This document shows, piece after piece, positions 21,141 through 30,587 of a stretch of DNA of 64,000 nt (positions are counted from its first letter, which is position 1; each line of letters opens with the position of its first letter). Under the pieces are notes generated by a model. That model saw only the letters and a list, made by a program, of their open reading frames with translations, had not been told where the DNA came from and made no database searches. This stretch comes from Paraphotobacterium marinum (lineage in GTDB: Bacteria; Pseudomonadota; Gammaproteobacteria; Enterobacterales; Vibrionaceae), in contig NZ_CP022355.1 of assembly GCF_002216855.1 (NCBI RefSeq), forward strand, positions 930,001 through 994,000. Reading direction: 5' to 3'. The position numbers and the translations under genes are program-made.

Positions 21141-21689
21141 TTATTTCTCCTCACTTTGAGGTTTTAATGTAGTTATCAATCTACCATTAGCTGTAGGAGC
21201 TTTTGCTGATACTGCTTCATTCATATATTTATTAATATGCTGACTAATAGTTTCAGGAGTTAAATTTTCTAAAACATCAACATCATTAACTAAAGCAACT
21301 GGAGCCTTTTGACATAAACCTAAGCAAATGCTTGGTAATACAGTCATTGAGCCGTCAGAAGTTATTTCACCTAAAGGCACTTTTGTTTCTTTCTGAGCAG
21401 CACTAAGTACCTTTTCACCACCTCTGATATGACAGGATATACTGGTACAAACTCTCATAAGGTTTCGACCTACAGGTCTTCTTCTTAAAAGAGTATAAAA
21501 AGTAATAAGCTCATCGAGTTGAAGAGGTGATAGACTAGTTAGCTCACTAATTTCATCTAAACTTTCTCTTGGAATATAACCATATTTATCCTGAACATAG
21601 TACAAGCAATATATTGCACCTGCTCTTTTTTCTGGATAATGTCCAATGTGTTCAACTAAGTGTGCAATTTCTTGTTCATTTAATTTCAT
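21141..21689 (-). CDS. nuoE: NADH-quinone oxidoreductase subunit E
   Basis: Thioredoxin-fold 2Fe-2S subunit (cluster N1a) of the NADH dehydrogenase module. It has 182 residues (E. coli 166). The four cluster ligands are present as CTSISC and CLGLC, and the helical N-terminal block AGAIYCLYYVQDKYGYIP matches. A C-terminal tail of about 20 residues beyond the family core is polar and not recognised. It follows nuoCD after 11 bases. Confidence 0.97.
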   Translation of the reverse strand: MKLNEQEIAHLVEHIGHYPEKRAGAIYCLYYVQDKYGYIPRESLDEISELTSLSPLQLDELITFYTLLRRRPVGRNLMRVCTSISCHIRGGEKVLSAAQKETKVPLGEITSDGSMTVLPSICLGLCQKAPVALVNDVDVLENLTPETISQHINKYMNEAVSAKAPTANGRLITTLKPQSEEK

Positions 21690-21700
21690 TATAATTACCT

Positions 21701-23410
21701 TTACCTATCTATATCAGCTAATACGTAGTCTATTGAACCAATAAGACATATAACATTACCAAGGTTATCTCCTACTGATACCGCACCGACTGACTGAAAG
21801 TGAGCGAAAGAAGGAGTTCTTATTCTAACTCTATAAGGATTCGAAGAGCCATCACTAACTATATGGTAACTAGTGATTCCTTTTGAAGTTTCTGTAGCAA
21901 AAAAGCTCTCACCTTTTGGAAATCTCAAACCTTTACCAACATCAGTAAAGTGATATATCATTGTTTCGATATCTTGAAGTGCATTTTCTTTTTTGGGTAG
22001 ACTAAATCTAGGTTGATTTATAGATAATATTTCACCACTTGGCATATTATTTGCGGCTTGTCTTATAATTCTTATACTTTGTCTAATTTCTTCCAGTCTT
22101 AGAATCATTCGGTTAAATGCATCGCTCTTGTCAGCTGTTGGAACATCGAACTCATAATTTTCATATCCAGAGTATGGTTTTTGCTTCCTTAAATCGTAAT
22201 CGAAACCTGCTGCTCGTAAATTTGGTCCAGTTAAACTCCAATCTAACGCCTGTTGCTTTGAATAAACAGCAATATCTTTAGTTCGCATTTGGAAAATTTT
22301 AGATTTAACGGTCAAGGCCTCAATTTCAGACATTCTATCTTCAACAGCTTTACAACTGGACATCACATCTTCGTACCATCCATCAGGTAGATCAACGGCA
22401 ACACCGCCAATTCTAAAAAATGCAGGGTGCATTCTTCCACCGCAAATTAATTCAATAATATGGAACAGCTTTTCTCTTTCAAGGAAAGTATAGAAAGCAG
22501 GTCCCATGGCACCAAGGTTATGACCAAGGCTTCCTATCCACACCAAATGAGAACATATCCTGAATATTTCTGAAATCATTACTCTAATAACTTCAGCTCT
22601 TTCGGGGACTTTTATACCAGTTAGTTGCTCGCAAGCTAGTACATATGGTAACTCACCTGCTGCTCCACCAAGGTAATCAATTCTATTAGTATATGGAATA
22701 TAGTTATGATAAGTATGATTTTCAGCGATTTTTTCAGCACCTCTATGATGATAACCAATTTCTTGATCAAGCTCAGTAATAGTTTCACCTTTAAGTTTGA
22801 CCATCAGTCTGATCACACCATCAGTACCCGGGTGATTGGGGCCTATATTTACAAGTGTCTTCCCATCATCTCTTTCATCAACAACTTTATCACTATGGTA
22901 ACCTTCGAGAACTTTTTTTAATGAATCAGGATCAAAACCGCAAGGCTCTGGTCTTTCTGTTGCTCTGCCTTCTTCAGTTTTCAACAGAGGATGACCTTCC
23001 CAATATTCTGGAAGAAGAATTCTTTTCATATTTGGGTGATTATTAAATTTAATACCAAACATGTCATAAATTTCTCTTTCATACCAATTTGCTGAGGGCC
23101 AAATATTTGATAATGTATCGGGTTCTGAATCTTTTGTTATAGTTGTACGAAGAGATATAAAAGTATTATCTTTAATTGATAAGAGATGAACGAATAAAGT
23201 GAAGTTGCAAGTAGATGAACGTTCAGACTCGTCAATTAGAGACATGTCAAGGAGAGTATCAAAATTTATATGTTCATTTTTCTTTAAAAACAACAATGCA
23301 TTATGAAAATTTTCGTATGGAAGCACAAAGCTAGAGCTACCCTTGTATTTATCATTAAACGATTGAGCATTAAATATTTCATGCAGTGAAGAACTAATCT
23401 TATCCATCAT
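21701..23410 (-). CDS. nuoC: NADH-quinone oxidoreductase fused subunit C/D
   Basis: Fused NuoC-NuoD, 569 residues (E. coli fusion about 600). Residues 1 to about 175 are NuoC ([24 protein letters not shown]-like [14 protein letters not shown]); the rest is NuoD with [30 protein letters not shown] and the quinone-site region [15 protein letters not shown]. The fusion is typical of Enterobacterales and several other gammaproteobacteria and of their symbionts. Its start overlaps the nuoB stop (ATGA). The quinone is reduced at the NuoD/NuoB interface. Confidence 0.97.
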   Translation of the reverse strand: MMDKISSSLHEIFNAQSFNDKYKGSSSFVLPYENFHNALLFLKKNEHINFDTLLDMSLIDESERSSTCNFTLFVHLLSIKDNTFISLRTTITKDSEPDTLSNIWPSANWYEREIYDMFGIKFNNHPNMKRILLPEYWEGHPLLKTEEGRATERPEPCGFDPDSLKKVLEGYHSDKVVDERDDGKTLVNIGPNHPGTDGVIRLMVKLKGETITELDQEIGYHHRGAEKIAENHTYHNYIPYTNRIDYLGGAAGELPYVLACEQLTGIKVPERAEVIRVMISEIFRICSHLVWIGSLGHNLGAMGPAFYTFLEREKLFHIIELICGGRMHPAFFRIGGVAVDLPDGWYEDVMSSCKAVEDRMSEIEALTVKSKIFQMRTKDIAVYSKQQALDWSLTGPNLRAAGFDYDLRKQKPYSGYENYEFDVPTADKSDAFNRMILRLEEIRQSIRIIRQAANNMPSGEILSINQPRFSLPKKENALQDIETMIYHFTDVGKGLRFPKGESFFATETSKGITSYHIVSDGSSNPYRVRIRTPSFAHFQSVGAVSVGDNLGNVICLIGSIDYVLADIDR

Positions 23411-23976
23411 ACTGACACCTCAATACCAAGAGGTTTTCGTGATTTTTTGAGAACTGAGACTGGGTTTTCTTTAACGTGCTTTTGAAGAATTAAGAGAGCT
23501 TCTAAAACAGCTTCAGGTCTTGGTGGACAACCAGGAATGTATACATCTACAGGTAAAATTTTATCAACACCTTGGACAACGCTATATATATCATACATGC
23601 CACCTGAATTTGAGCAAGATCCCATGGAAATGACCCATTTAGGCTCCAACATTTGGTCGTATATATGTCTCATTAGAGGAGCCATTTTAATAAAACAAGT
23701 ACCTGCAGTAATTAGAACATCACTTTGTCTAGGTGAACCTCTAAGTACTTCAGAACCCATCCTCGCCATGTCATATTTAGGTGTTACTGCAGTCATCATT
23801 TCGACAAAACAACAAGATGTCCCAAAGTTATATGGCCATAGAGAGTAATTTCTACACCAGGAAATCATATCATCAAGTTTTCCCACCATCGAGCTAAACA
23901 TTCCATCTTTAGTACCTGACGGACTATTGGGTGCACCTATATTTTTTATATCAATAGATTGATTTTTACTAGTCAA
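23407..23976 (-). CDS. nuoB: NADH-quinone oxidoreductase subunit B
   Basis: Subunit carrying cluster N2, the last electron carrier before quinone. It has 189 residues. Cluster ligands are in [25 protein letters not shown] and [12 protein letters not shown]. The frame begins at a TTG (23976) with a strong GGAGG nine bases upstream inside the end of nuoA; the first ATG in frame is much too far in, so I accept the TTG. The stop overlaps nuoCD. Confidence 0.96.
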   Translation of the reverse strand: MTSKNQSIDIKNIGAPNSPSGTKDGMFSSMVGKLDDMISWCRNYSLWPYNFGTSCCFVEMMTAVTPKYDMARMGSEVLRGSPRQSDVLITAGTCFIKMAPLMRHIYDQMLEPKWVISMGSCSNSGGMYDIYSVVQGVDKILPVDVYIPGCPPRPEAVLEALLILQKHVKENPVSVLKKSRKPLGIEVSV

Positions 23977-23978
23977 AA

Positions 23979-24353
23979 TTACTTTCCTCCAAAGTTAAGT
24001 CCACCTTTACGGATTAAATATACTAATCCAAGTAAAAGTATGACCATAAAAACAAGCGCAGCAATGGTACCAGAAATACCTAAACTCCAATAATCAATTG
24101 CCCAAGCCCATAAAATTGCTGCTTCTAATTCAAAGATTAGAAATGCGGCTGCAATTAAATAATAACTAATAGAGAAGTGACGTTGAGTACTACTCGATGG
24201 TAATAAACCACTTTCGAAAGGAACATCTTCATCATGGATTTTTTGTCTATTAAAATCACCTAATAACCGGTTTACTACTAATATCGCAACGATAATACCT
24301 GTTGCTATTAGAGCAAACAGCCCGATCATCACTCCAGAGTGGAAGGCACTCAT
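23979..24353 (-). CDS. nuoA: NADH-quinone oxidoreductase subunit A
   Basis: First gene of the operon; three-helix membrane subunit of complex I next to NuoH. It has 124 residues. The loop after helix 1 contains [14 protein letters not shown], corresponding to the conserved PYECG/FESG segment, followed by [20 protein letters not shown], which matches the family closely. Promoter elements lie 67-95 bases upstream. Confidence 0.96.
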   Translation of the reverse strand: MSAFHSGVMIGLFALIATGIIVAILVVNRLLGDFNRQKIHDEDVPFESGLLPSSSTQRHFSISYYLIAAAFLIFELEAAILWAWAIDYWSLGISGTIAALVFMVILLLGLVYLIRKGGLNFGGK

Positions 24354-24419
24354 TTTATACTCCTTCGTTATTTATGTTGTTAAATAAATTGTTTTTATAT
24401 TGTTAAAATAAAGCACCTA

Positions 24420-24448
24420 ATTATATTCTTACTTAAGCATCAATTCAA
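24420..24448 (-). promoter_or_regulatory. Sigma-70-type promoter for the nuo operon
   Basis: On the minus strand TTGAAT (24448-24443), a 17-base spacer and a perfect TATAAT (24425-24420). The predicted start would be near 24413, giving a leader of about 60 bases before nuoA. An inverted repeat CAATTC/GAATTG (24441-24458) overlaps the -35 element and might be an operator. Confidence 0.75.
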
Positions 24449-24518
24449 ACTAGAATTGCAATATTTTCATATCAATTTTACAAATTAGAATTGCATAGAC
24501 GTAAACAAGTAACTACAT

Positions 24519-24537
24519 GATAATAATAATAATTATC
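24519..24537. promoter_or_regulatory. Fur-box-like palindrome between nuoA and trpE
   Basis: GATAATAATAATAATTATC matches 17 of 19 positions of the consensus Fur box GATAATGATAATCATTATC, and the outer arms ATGATAAT/ATTATCAT (517-539) are a perfect inverted repeat. It is about 70 bases upstream of the nuo -35 and 28 bases upstream of the trpE -35. Which promoter it controls, if any, cannot be told from the sequence. Confidence 0.6.
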
Positions 24538-24564
24538 ATTAACATGAAAGTGAGTGTTTTTTTC

Positions 24565-24594
24565 TTGAAACTAATGTACTAGTGTGGTAGTTTA
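24565..24594 (+). promoter_or_regulatory. trpE promoter overlapped by a TrpR-type operator
   Basis: TTGAAA (24565-24570) with a weak -10 TAGTTT about 16 bases on. A perfect left TrpR half-site GTACTAGT (24575-24582) and a degenerate right half with TAGT (24587-24590) overlie the -10 region, the same geometry as in the E. coli trp promoter (TTGACA then ACTAGTTAACTAGT). The leader to the trpE start is about 30 bases, too short for a leader-peptide attenuator. Confidence 0.6.
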
Positions 24595-24630
24595 GTTTTT
24601 GTGGATTTATCATTTTTAAGGATGTATATA

Positions 24631-26013
24631 ATGTACCATAGTGAGGTATCAGGTAAACCTAAATATATAAAACTAGATATGCAACTAGGCTTTTATGATC
24701 TTTTTAAAAAAATTGAAAGTAAAAATGAGTATTGTCATATATTTGAATCTTTAGGCGAAGATAGTACTAGAAATAGATACCACGTCATTGGTTTTTCGCC
24801 CAGAAGTATAATTTCCTCTGTGAAAATAGATGAATTGATCATCGAAGATTTACAACATAATTGTATTCATAAGATTGAATGTGAAAATGCCTACGAAGAA
24901 CTCAGAAAATTGATACCACAAAACATATTGTCAAGGGAATATGCAGGTGGCCTTGTTGGGTTTTGTGCTTATGATTGTATTAATTATTTTGATAGTTCTG
25001 TATGTGTAAAGAAACATACAGATTTTGAAACTTTCAAATTTGCACTTTATCTTGATGGTCTCATATTAGATAACGTAACTAATTCTATTGAATATTTTTA
25101 TTATAACGAGAATAGAATTTCTATCATAAATGATTTAATACAACAGGAGATTCCAATTGAAAAAAGTTTAGATATATCCTTTATTAAGGACACTCTATCA
25201 GAAAAAGAGCATAAACTTTTAATGAATAAAGTAAAAGAAAATATAAAATTAGGAAATCTCTTTCAGTGTGAGTTGGGATATCAATCAAAATACACGGTTC
25301 AAGGTGATAAAAGAAAAATTTATGATGAGCTTAGACAGATAAATCCATCACCACATATGTTTTATGTTAAGTTTAAGGAGCAATGTATTATAGGGGCATC
25401 TCCTGAATTATTAGTTAGATTAAAAGATAATGAAGTTGAAAGCTATCCTTTGGCCGGAACCATTAAAAGAGGTAAAAGTGAAGTTGAAGATAAAGATTTA
25501 GCTAAAAAATTACTTCAAGATCAGAAAGAAATTGCGGAACATAACATGTTGGTTGACTTACATAGAAACGATATTGGCAAAGTCTCTATCTTTGGTACAG
25601 TAAGAATTAGAAAGTTAATGGATATAAAAAAGTTTTCACATGTTCAGCATATCTCATCTGAGATTTCAGGGTTATTAAGTCCTAAATATGATATGTTTTC
25701 TTGCTTGAGGGCAAATTTCCCAGCTGGAACTTTGACTGGTGCACCAAAAATAGAGGCAATGAATCTTATAGATGAAATGGAAATTGAAGCACGAGGCATA
25801 TATGGAGGAGCAGTAGGGGAATTTTGTTTTAATGGAAACTGTAACTTTGCCATACCTATTAGAAGTATTTTCATTAACAAAAATGAAGCGTATATTCAAA
25901 CATGTGGAGGTATTGTCTATGATTCCGAAGCTAGTAAAGAATATAATGAAATACAAAAAAAATTGGCTGCTTCTAAGATTGTTTTGGATAAATTTAATGG
26001 AGATTTGAAGTGA
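24631..26013 (+). CDS. trpE: Anthranilate synthase component I
   Basis: Chorismate plus ammonia to anthranilate, first step of tryptophan synthesis. I take the ATG at 24631 (460 residues) because AAGG lies 9 bases upstream; an upstream GTG (24601) and ATG (24622) are in frame. The feedback-site motif resembles LLES (IFESLGEDSTRNRYHVIGF). Catalytic-core blocks are INPSPHMFYVKF (TrpE-type; PabB usually differs), PLAGTIKRGK, HNMLVDLHRNDIGKV, FPAGTLTGAPKI and ARGIYGGAVG. The stop overlaps the trpG start by four bases (GTGA). Other trp genes are not nearby. PabB is the alternative but less likely given the operator. Confidence 0.88.
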   Translation: MYHSEVSGKPKYIKLDMQLGFYDLFKKIESKNEYCHIFESLGEDSTRNRYHVIGFSPRSIISSVKIDELIIEDLQHNCIHKIECENAYEELRKLIPQNILSREYAGGLVGFCAYDCINYFDSSVCVKKHTDFETFKFALYLDGLILDNVTNSIEYFYYNENRISIINDLIQQEIPIEKSLDISFIKDTLSEKEHKLLMNKVKENIKLGNLFQCELGYQSKYTVQGDKRKIYDELRQINPSPHMFYVKFKEQCIIGASPELLVRLKDNEVESYPLAGTIKRGKSEVEDKDLAKKLLQDQKEIAEHNMLVDLHRNDIGKVSIFGTVRIRKLMDIKKFSHVQHISSEISGLLSPKYDMFSCLRANFPAGTLTGAPKIEAMNLIDEMEIEARGIYGGAVGEFCFNGNCNFAIPIRSIFINKNEAYIQTCGGIVYDSEASKEYNEIQKKLAASKIVLDKFNGDLK

Positions 26014-26615
26014 AAATTTTAATAATAGATAATTATGACTCATTTACATACAACTTATATCAGCTGGTAGGTTCAATCCTAAATGAAACAAATTTTGAGA
26101 TTGATGTTATTAGAAATAATCTCGTTGATTGTACTATGATATACAATAAAAATTATGACAGAATTATTATTTCGCCAGGACCAGGAAACCCTAAAAGTAC
26201 AAATTATTTTGGAAATTGTCTAGATATAATTCAAAATGCATCAAAAGTTATACCAACTTTAGGTGTGTGTTTGGGTATGCAAGGTATTGCAATTGCCTTT
26301 GGTTGTGATTTAACAAAATCTAATATTCCAGTTCATGGGAAACAAAGCTCTATTACCCATAATGAGGAGGATCTTTTTATTAATGTTCCTCAAAATATTA
26401 GCGTGATGAGATACCATTCTTTGAAAGTAATCCATAGAAATTGCAACCAAAATTTAGAAGTCACGGCGACGTGTATGGATAGCAACGAAGAAGAGGAAAC
26501 TGTCATGGCTATAAAACATAAAAGTTACCCCATTTATGGAATCCAATTTCACCCTGAATCTTTTGCAACAGAGGCAGGCAAACAAATTGTGTCTAATTTT
26601 TTAGATGTTAATTAG
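26010..26615 (+). CDS. trpG: Anthranilate synthase component II (glutamine amidotransferase)
   Basis: Hydrolyses glutamine and channels ammonia to TrpE. It has 201 residues, a class I amidotransferase with catalytic Cys in TLGVCLGMQ, His and Glu in GIQFHPESFAT, oxyanion region SPGPGNP and N-terminal LIIDNYDSFTYNL. The GTG start overlaps the trpE stop, implying coupled translation. Not fused to a TrpD domain, unlike the enterobacterial TrpGD. It could also serve as PabA for folate synthesis, as in many bacteria. Confidence 0.9.
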   Translation: MKILIIDNYDSFTYNLYQLVGSILNETNFEIDVIRNNLVDCTMIYNKNYDRIIISPGPGNPKSTNYFGNCLDIIQNASKVIPTLGVCLGMQGIAIAFGCDLTKSNIPVHGKQSSITHNEEDLFINVPQNISVMRYHSLKVIHRNCNQNLEVTATCMDSNEEEETVMAIKHKSYPIYGIQFHPESFATEAGKQIVSNFLDVN

Positions 26616-26828
26616 CTATTCTTCACAATATTTATTGTTTTCTTTATACCACTCTGACAGAGACTGTCTATCTGCATCTAAAGATGAAAAATTATCAATG
26701 ATTATATTGAGATTAGATTGAACATTTGATAATTTTTTAAGTTTATCAGATTCTTCTTCATGTAACTTTAAATCAATTATAATTTTTGACGTATCATCAA
26801 GTAATTCTTTAAGTAATTTAATATCCAT
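26616..26828 (-). CDS. Small helical protein of unknown function
   Basis: A 70-residue reading frame, strongly charged and predicted all helical (DIKLLKELLDDTSKIIIDL, then KLKKLSNVQSNLNIIID), ending near WYKENNKYCEE. GGAG lies 9 bases before the ATG, and the gene follows the glycosyltransferase by 12 bases, so it is probably translated from the same mRNA. Its stop abuts the trpG stop. I do not recognise the family; coiled-coil chaperone-like proteins are one possibility but nothing specific supports that. Confidence 0.6.
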   Translation of the reverse strand: MDIKLLKELLDDTSKIIIDLKLHEEESDKLKKLSNVQSNLNIIIDNFSSLDADRQSLSEWYKENNKYCEE

Positions 26829-26840
26829 TGACTGGCTCCA

Positions 26841-27887
26841 TTATTTAATTTTCTCGTTAGAAAGAACTTCTTCATATATCTGTATATATTGTTTACAAGT
26901 ATAATTAATGTCAAACTTTTTTAGGATTTTCTTATTATTTTGAAAAAACTTTTCAGTTAACATCGGGTTTTCATATAGATATTGTATTTTTTTAGATAAT
27001 TCTTGAGCATTTTTAGGTTCAAACAAAAGACCATTTATGTTGTTTTGAATTATGTCTGGTATCCCTCCGACATTACTAGCTATCACATTTGTTCCATTTA
27101 GTAGTCCCTCTAAAATTGAACTACCTAAACCTTCTTGCAAGGAGGGATGTATTTGTATATCTGATATTTTATACCATGAGGTAGTATTAGCTTGATATCC
27201 CATTAAATGAATAAAATCTTCATCGTTAATAAGTCTTCTTAAATTAGACTCTTGAGGACCGTCACCTAAAAAATAAAAGTGTACATTAGGAATTACTTTC
27301 TTAACTTTTTTTGCAGCTTCAATAGAAGTTTCATACCCCTTAAGTTTGAGCAACTTGCCAACCTGAATAATTACAAATTGATCTTGGGTTATATTTTTTA
27401 GTTTGAGCAAATCATGATGGTCCAATGAATCTTTTTCTGGTGAAGAAGGTATTACTTCAATATTTTGAGATGGGAATTCTAGCTTCATAATTGCTTTTAT
27501 TTTATTGCTTAGTGCAACTAAATATGAAGATCGTCTATAACCAATTTTCAGAAAAAGTCTATTTTTAATTGGTTTATCAATTCTTCTTGTTATTATGTAT
27601 TTTTTTTTTCTAAGAAAGTTTTGTATAAGCGCCCAATATAGAGCCTTGCCCTCATGAACGTGGATCATATCAAAATTTAAGAACAAAGAGGATATATGCC
27701 CAAATAAAAACTGGGCAATTTCAAGTTTTTTACAATTCAAATTTCTAACTTTTAATGCAAAAGGGGAGTTTTTTTTACATACTATTGTGACTTGTATACC
27801 AATCTCAATTTGCTTTTTAATCATTAAAAATGTTTGATTTTCGCCACCATAAAACTCTGATGCTAAATTAATATGGCAAATATGCAT
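26841..27887 (-). CDS. GT4-family glycosyltransferase, probably LPS core
   Basis: A 348-residue GT-B fold enzyme. The N-terminus has the acceptor-side motif FYGGENQ; the C-terminal nucleotide-sugar half has IIQVGKLLKLKGYETSIEAA, YFLGDGP, and the EX7E-type block PSLQEGLGSSILEGLLNGT followed by VIASNVGGIPDII. The sugar and acceptor cannot be read from sequence. It follows the WaaE-like enzyme after 2 bases, so a role in lipopolysaccharide core assembly on the cytoplasmic face of the inner membrane is likely. Confidence 0.85.
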   Translation of the reverse strand: MHICHINLASEFYGGENQTFLMIKKQIEIGIQVTIVCKKNSPFALKVRNLNCKKLEIAQFLFGHISSLFLNFDMIHVHEGKALYWALIQNFLRKKKYIITRRIDKPIKNRLFLKIGYRRSSYLVALSNKIKAIMKLEFPSQNIEVIPSSPEKDSLDHHDLLKLKNITQDQFVIIQVGKLLKLKGYETSIEAAKKVKKVIPNVHFYFLGDGPQESNLRRLINDEDFIHLMGYQANTTSWYKISDIQIHPSLQEGLGSSILEGLLNGTNVIASNVGGIPDIIQNNINGLLFEPKNAQELSKKIQYLYENPMLTEKFFQNNKKILKKFDINYTCKQYIQIYEEVLSNEKIK

Positions 27888-27889
27888 AT

Positions 27890-28651
27890 TTATTTCTCTT
27901 TTTTTCTTAATGCTAATGCAGTATAACGTAAAAAAACGTGATATGAAGCCATTATAGCGATTAAAAAACCATGTTTCCCATCCAAAAAACCTAATTTTAA
28001 AATATAGGTTTTAAAAAAACGTGATTTTGCATGAATTATTGCTTGAGTTAGTGAAGATTTTTTATGTAAATTTTGGTTTACCCAAAGATCAATGTAACCA
28101 GAAGATTTTTTTAAATAACTAGAAATAGTTTCTCCAGTGTAGTGTAAAAGTTTACCATCTAATTTACTAGTGTTTAGTTTTTTAATTATAACTTTTTCAT
28201 GAACCAAGTCTGAATTATAGTTAGTTTTATTTCGTGGATATAATCGAACAATCCAATCAGGAGACCACCCTGAGTGCTTAATAAATTTACCAAATAAATT
28301 ATTTAATCTGTTTATCATGTAACAATTTGATTGGTCATTTTTTTTGACTGCAGCTAGTATGGATGCTTTAAGTTTACTTGTAACAATTTCATCTGCATCT
28401 AGAGCAAGAACCCAATCGGTACTGAGTTTTTCTTGAGCTTTTTGTCTTTGTATACCGAATCCAGGCCAATTTGAATCTTCAAACCATTTGATTGGGTATT
28501 GTTCTGCAATAAACTTAGTTTTATCTGTACTGCCTGAATCTAAAATAACTATTTCATTTACCCATCCTTGAATAGAGTCGAGACAATTTTTCAAATTTTT
28601 TTCTTCATTTAGTGTAATTATCAGAACACCTACTGTAGCTTTTTCAGACAT
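27890..28651 (-). CDS. GT2-family glycosyltransferase, WaaE/KdtX-like
   Basis: A 253-residue GT-A enzyme. N-terminal LIITLNEEKNL, VILDSGSTDKT and the metal-binding ALDADE motif are intact, followed by the family block GWSPDWIVRLYPRNK and HEKVII. These resemble WaaE (LPS core beta-1,4-glucosyltransferase in Klebsiella and relatives; KdtX in others). A C-terminal hydrophobic segment could contact the membrane. It leads a three-gene minus-strand operon with the GT4 enzyme and a small unknown gene. The coaD gene, its common neighbour, is not here. Confidence 0.8.
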   Translation of the reverse strand: MSEKATVGVLIITLNEEKNLKNCLDSIQGWVNEIVILDSGSTDKTKFIAEQYPIKWFEDSNWPGFGIQRQKAQEKLSTDWVLALDADEIVTSKLKASILAAVKKNDQSNCYMINRLNNLFGKFIKHSGWSPDWIVRLYPRNKTNYNSDLVHEKVIIKKLNTSKLDGKLLHYTGETISSYLKKSSGYIDLWVNQNLHKKSSLTQAIIHAKSRFFKTYILKLGFLDGKHGFLIAIMASYHVFLRYTALALRKKEK

Positions 28652-28906
28652 AACTTTTCTATAAAAATATTATTTAATATAAATCATATCATAAATTATT
28701 TTATTTATGTTTTATTTATAAAAAATTTGTTTTTTTACAATAAAACTTTTTGAAAAACTAGTTGAACCTAGATCACAGAAAGAGATATTAATTATTTGAA
28801 ACTCATAATTAAAGTAAATAATTAGATGCCCCTCAAATTAATAAGATATTGATTTATATGGCAATAATCTTGGGTGAAGTTTGTTTTTTTTATATGTGTT
28901 ACTGCA

Positions 28907-28920
28907 AGTAAACGTTTACA
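28907..28920. promoter_or_regulatory. GalR/LacI-family operator upstream of mglA
   Basis: AGTAAACGTTTACA contains the perfect 12-base palindrome GTAAACGTTTAC, the core of operators bound by GalR, GalS and related repressors. It lies about 140 bases upstream of mglA. The regulator gene is not in this window. Confidence 0.7.
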
Positions 28921-28980
28921 TAATAAGAGATATTTATCACATAATTTTTTATTTTTTAAGAATATAATAATTTCCAGTTT

Positions 28981-29011
28981 AGGGATCTATTAATTATTTA
29001 TCAGAATCCCT
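28981..29011 (+). repeat. Short hairpin ahead of mglA
   Basis: AGGGAT pairs with ATCCCT across 19 bases, about 50 bases before mglA. It resembles an intercistronic mRNA-stabilising stem, which in E. coli lies between mglB and mglA. The stem is only six pairs. Confidence 0.35.
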
Positions 29012-29062
29012 TTAAAAAACAACGATTATAAAAATAATATTGTATGGATGTAAATTTAAACT

Positions 29063-30577
29063 ATGGCTACTAACTCTCAACAAAATGATTACTTATTGAC
29101 AATGGAGGGCATAAATAAAAGCTTTCCAGGTGTCAAAGCATTGGATAATGTCCATCTCAAAATTAAACCGAACTCAGTTCATGCTCTAATGGGTGAGAAT
29201 GGTGCAGGGAAGTCAACTTTATTGAAATGTCTTTTTGGAATATACAAAAAGGATGATGGAAAAATAACTTTTGAAAATAATGAAATACAATTTAGCTCAG
29301 CAAAAGAAGCTCTAGAATCAGGTGTTTCTATGGTTCATCAGGAACTAAATCTCGTTCAACAAACTACGGTTATGGATAATTTGTGGTTGGGGAGGTACCC
29401 AACTAAAAATTTCATGGTTGATAAAAAATCAATGTACAATAATACTAAAAAAATTTTTGAAGAGCTACAAATAGATATTGATCCTCAATCTTTAGTTTCT
29501 TCGCTTTCAGTATCACAAATGCAAATGATAGAAATAGCAAAAGCTTTCTCATATAATGCAAAAGTTGTAATTATGGATGAGCCTACTTCTTCATTGACGG
29601 AAAAAGAAGTTAAACATTTATTTAAAATAATAACTCTCCTTAAAAATAAAGGATGTGGAATAGTTTATATTTCACATAAAATGGATGAAATTTATGAAAT
29701 TTGTGACGAAATAACTATTCTTCGAGATGGTCAATGGGTCGGTCATAGTTCGCTTGAAGATATTTCAATGGATCAAATAGTCAGCAAAATGGTCGGCAGA
29801 GATCTTAACCAAAGATTTCCTGAAAAAACCAATATACCAAAAGAAACAATCCTATCAATAAATGACTTAACTGCTAAACATCAGCCATCAATAAAAAATA
29901 TTTCTTTCGAGTTGAAAAAGGGAGAAATTTTAGGGATAGCTGGTCTAGTTGGATCAAAAAGAACTGAAATAGTTGAAAGTTTATTTGGTTTGAGAGAAAT
30001 AGATAGTGGAGAGGTAAAACTTCATGGAAAATCTATTGCTAATAGGACGCCTAAACAGGCAATTAAAAATGGTTTTGCTTTAGTTACTGAGGAAAGACGT
30101 TCGACTGGTATCTTTAGTGATTTAGACATTACTTTTAATAGCCTTGTTTCAACATTTAAAAATTATAAAAATTCAGCTCATTTATTAGGCGCTAGTAATA
30201 TGCATAAGGATACCAACTGGGTAGTAGAGTCTATGAAAGTAAAGACTCCATCAAATCAAACTAGTATTGGGTCTTTATCAGGAGGAAACCAGCAAAAAGT
30301 TATAATTGGGAGATGGTTGTTGAGTCAACCCGAAATTTTAATGCTTGATGAACCAACTAGAGGAATAGATATTGGTGCTAAATTTGAAATTTATCAACTT
30401 ATTTTGGATTTAGCTAACAAAGATAAAGGTATCATTATTGTCTCATCAGAGATGCCTGAATTAATGGGAATCACCGATAGAATATTAGTTATGAGCAATG
30501 GTCAAGTTGCCGGAATAGTAGATACAAAAAACACAACACAAAATGAAATTTTAAATTTAGCTTCTCGCTATTTATAA
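29063..30577 (+). CDS. mglA: Galactose/methylgalactoside ABC importer ATPase MglA
   Basis: Cytoplasmic energy subunit of the Mgl importer for D-galactose and beta-methylgalactoside. It has 504 residues (E. coli 506) and two ABC domains in tandem. The first has Walker [10 protein letters not shown] and [13 protein letters not shown]; the second has the degenerate Walker A GLVGSKRT, signature LSGGNQQKV and [13 protein letters not shown]. The whole protein follows E. coli MglA closely ([20 protein letters not shown]), so MglA is preferred over RbsA or XylG. Operon with mglC, 10 bases apart; the binding-protein gene mglB is absent. Confidence 0.95.
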   Translation: MATNSQQNDYLLTMEGINKSFPGVKALDNVHLKIKPNSVHALMGENGAGKSTLLKCLFGIYKKDDGKITFENNEIQFSSAKEALESGVSMVHQELNLVQQTTVMDNLWLGRYPTKNFMVDKKSMYNNTKKIFEELQIDIDPQSLVSSLSVSQMQMIEIAKAFSYNAKVVIMDEPTSSLTEKEVKHLFKIITLLKNKGCGIVYISHKMDEIYEICDEITILRDGQWVGHSSLEDISMDQIVSKMVGRDLNQRFPEKTNIPKETILSINDLTAKHQPSIKNISFELKKGEILGIAGLVGSKRTEIVESLFGLREIDSGEVKLHGKSIANRTPKQAIKNGFALVTEERRSTGIFSDLDITFNSLVSTFKNYKNSAHLLGASNMHKDTNWVVESMKVKTPSNQTSIGSLSGGNQQKVIIGRWLLSQPEILMLDEPTRGIDIGAKFEIYQLILDLANKDKGIIIVSSEMPELMGITDRILVMSNGQVAGIVDTKNTTQNEILNLASRYL

Positions 30578-30587
30578 GAGGTATAAC

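Larger units (their letters stand above)
28652..29062. other. Control region between glycosyltransferase operon and mglA
   Basis: No gene. It holds a GalR-type operator (28907-28920), a hairpin (28981-29011) and a CRP-like right half-site TCACA at 28773-28777 without a matching left half. The E. coli mgl operon has mglB ahead of mglA and a hairpin between them; here only the hairpin-like element is in that position, so mglB may have been deleted. No mglB codons were recognised. Confidence 0.55.

Noticed and set aside
28754-28780. CRP site upstream of mglA
   Set aside because: Only the right half CTAGATCACA fits; the left half TTGAAC does not match TGTGA, so I did not call it.
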